This document shows positions 63,496-64,000 of a stretch of 64,000 nt of DNA, piece by piece (the first letter of the stretch is position 1; each line of letters starts with the position of its first letter). Source of the DNA: CAVWCW01 sp963753615 (lineage in GTDB: Bacteria > Pseudomonadota > Gammaproteobacteria > Chromatiales > Chromatiaceae); contig CAVWCW010000008.1 of NCBI GenBank assembly GCA_963753615.1, forward strand, positions 186,001 through 250,000, given 5' to 3'. Made by a program: the position numbers and the translations under genes. Under the pieces are notes generated by a model. The model was given only the letters and a program-made list of their open reading frames with translations, made no database searches and was not told the DNA's origin.

Positions 63496-64000
63496 TCAGA
63501 CTCGATGGCGCCGGCCACTGCGCCAGGCGATCCAGAATCGGCGCAGCGGGGTCAGGCTGACCCGGCTGTCGAGCACCGGGAAGCCGGCGCGGGCGGTCTC
63601 GTTCAGGGTCGCCCGCCCCAAGGCCGCGAGGGCGACCGCCGGGCCCAGGGCCCGGGATCGGGATCGCAGCAGGTTATTGGGTAGAAGCCGGAGAGCGTCT
63701 CGAGCCAGCTCGGCAAGCAGCGGCGCCAGGGTTGCAGGATGCTCGCCCGCACTCAGCTGCGCGGCGGAGAGCCGATGGCGGGACAGCCGCTCCTCGGGCA
63801 GATAACAGCGCTCGCGCCTTAGGTCGGCCCCGAGCTCCGTGACGATCTCTGTCAGCCGGGTATAGCCACCCAGTGCTCGAGCCTGCTCGAGCAGCCCGCC
63901 TGTCGGCGCCGCCGGCGACCCGGGTCAGAAGCTCCGCAAAAGCGCCGCCGGCCTGACGGCAATGGGCCCAGAGTTCCTCGTCCTCGGCGATCGGTTGGGC
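63496..64000 (-). CDS. Squalene/phytoene synthase-family protein, 3' part (one frame shift)
   Basis: The gene enters from the right edge; only about 165 C-terminal residues are present. Reading the minus strand gives DEELWAHCRQAGGAFAELL, then after one extra base near 63897 LLEQARALGGYTRLTEIV, TELGADLRRERCYLPEERLS and LAELARDALRLLPNN. The W..CR..GG helix and the L.R.CYLP segment are typical of trans-isoprenyl diphosphate synthases that make squalene or phytoene. Whether it serves hopanoids, carotenoids or complex I assembly (NDUFAF6-like) cannot be told. Stop at 63496. Confidence 0.75.

Overview
The window is about 64 kb of GC-rich, densely packed gammaproteobacterial chromosome, almost certainly from a sulfur-oxidising lineage near the Chromatiales. 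Three things support this: housekeeping blocks in gammaproteobacterial order (folP-glmM-tpiA-secG-tRNA-Leu(GAG)-nuoA..N; aat next to the bacterial arginyl/leucyl transferase; ftsK-lolA-rarA-serS region; uvrY-like regulator near uvrC-pgsA; rpsF-rpsR-DUF2232-rplI-dnaB-alr-radA), a sulfide:quinone oxidoreductase-like flavoprotein, and a small exported Gly/Tyr/Trp-rich protein resembling sulfur globule proteins. The genus assignment is inference.

Layout. 1-3.4 kb: folate, amino sugar and glycolysis genes, the SecG translocon subunit and tRNA-Leu with a terminator. 3.5-18.1 kb: a complete 14-gene NDH-1 (complex I) operon behind a sigma70-like promoter. 18.1-23.8 kb: accessory DNA with a 265-bp terminal-inverted-repeat element, the SQR-like enzyme, a membrane coiled-coil protein, an ankyrin lipoprotein and a small RTX-type exported protein. 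23.8-30.7 kb: two N-end-rule aminoacyl transferases, trxB, alanine dehydrogenase, ftsK and lolA. 30.7-43.0 kb: rarA, an unknown 401-aa protein, a histone-deacetylase-like enzyme, the proton-translocating transhydrogenase operon (pntAA-AB-B), a methyltransferase, a lipoprotein pair, purB, crcB-DUF190, serS and a YccA-type membrane protein. 43.3-43.7 kb: tRNA-Ser(UGA) preceded by two 140-bp tandem repeats that each begin with the first 18 nt of that tRNA. 43.8-48.8 kb: a secreted FG-GAP/ASPIC protein coupled to a TPR protein, the sulfur-globule-like protein, and a secreted protein made of four 52-residue cysteine-paired repeats that I do not recognise. 48.8-58.8 kb: response regulator, type-5 uracil-DNA glycosylase, uvrC, pgsA, ribosomal genes, dnaB, alr, radA. 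58.8-64 kb: a PatZ-like acetyltransferase divergent from a deacetylase, an SDR and the 3' part of a squalene/phytoene synthase-family gene.

Quality warning. About 35 single-base frame shifts interrupt otherwise well conserved genes, including essential ones (nuoB, rpsF, alr), and cluster in nuoL-M-N and rarA. Most are a run of one base that is one too long or too short, so I read them as sequence or assembly errors rather than gene decay, and I annotate those genes over their full span. The best candidates for undescribed biology are the four-repeat protein at 48.1 kb, the tRNA-Ser 5'-fragment tandem repeats, the inverted-repeat element at 18.3 kb and the FG-GAP/TPR pair.
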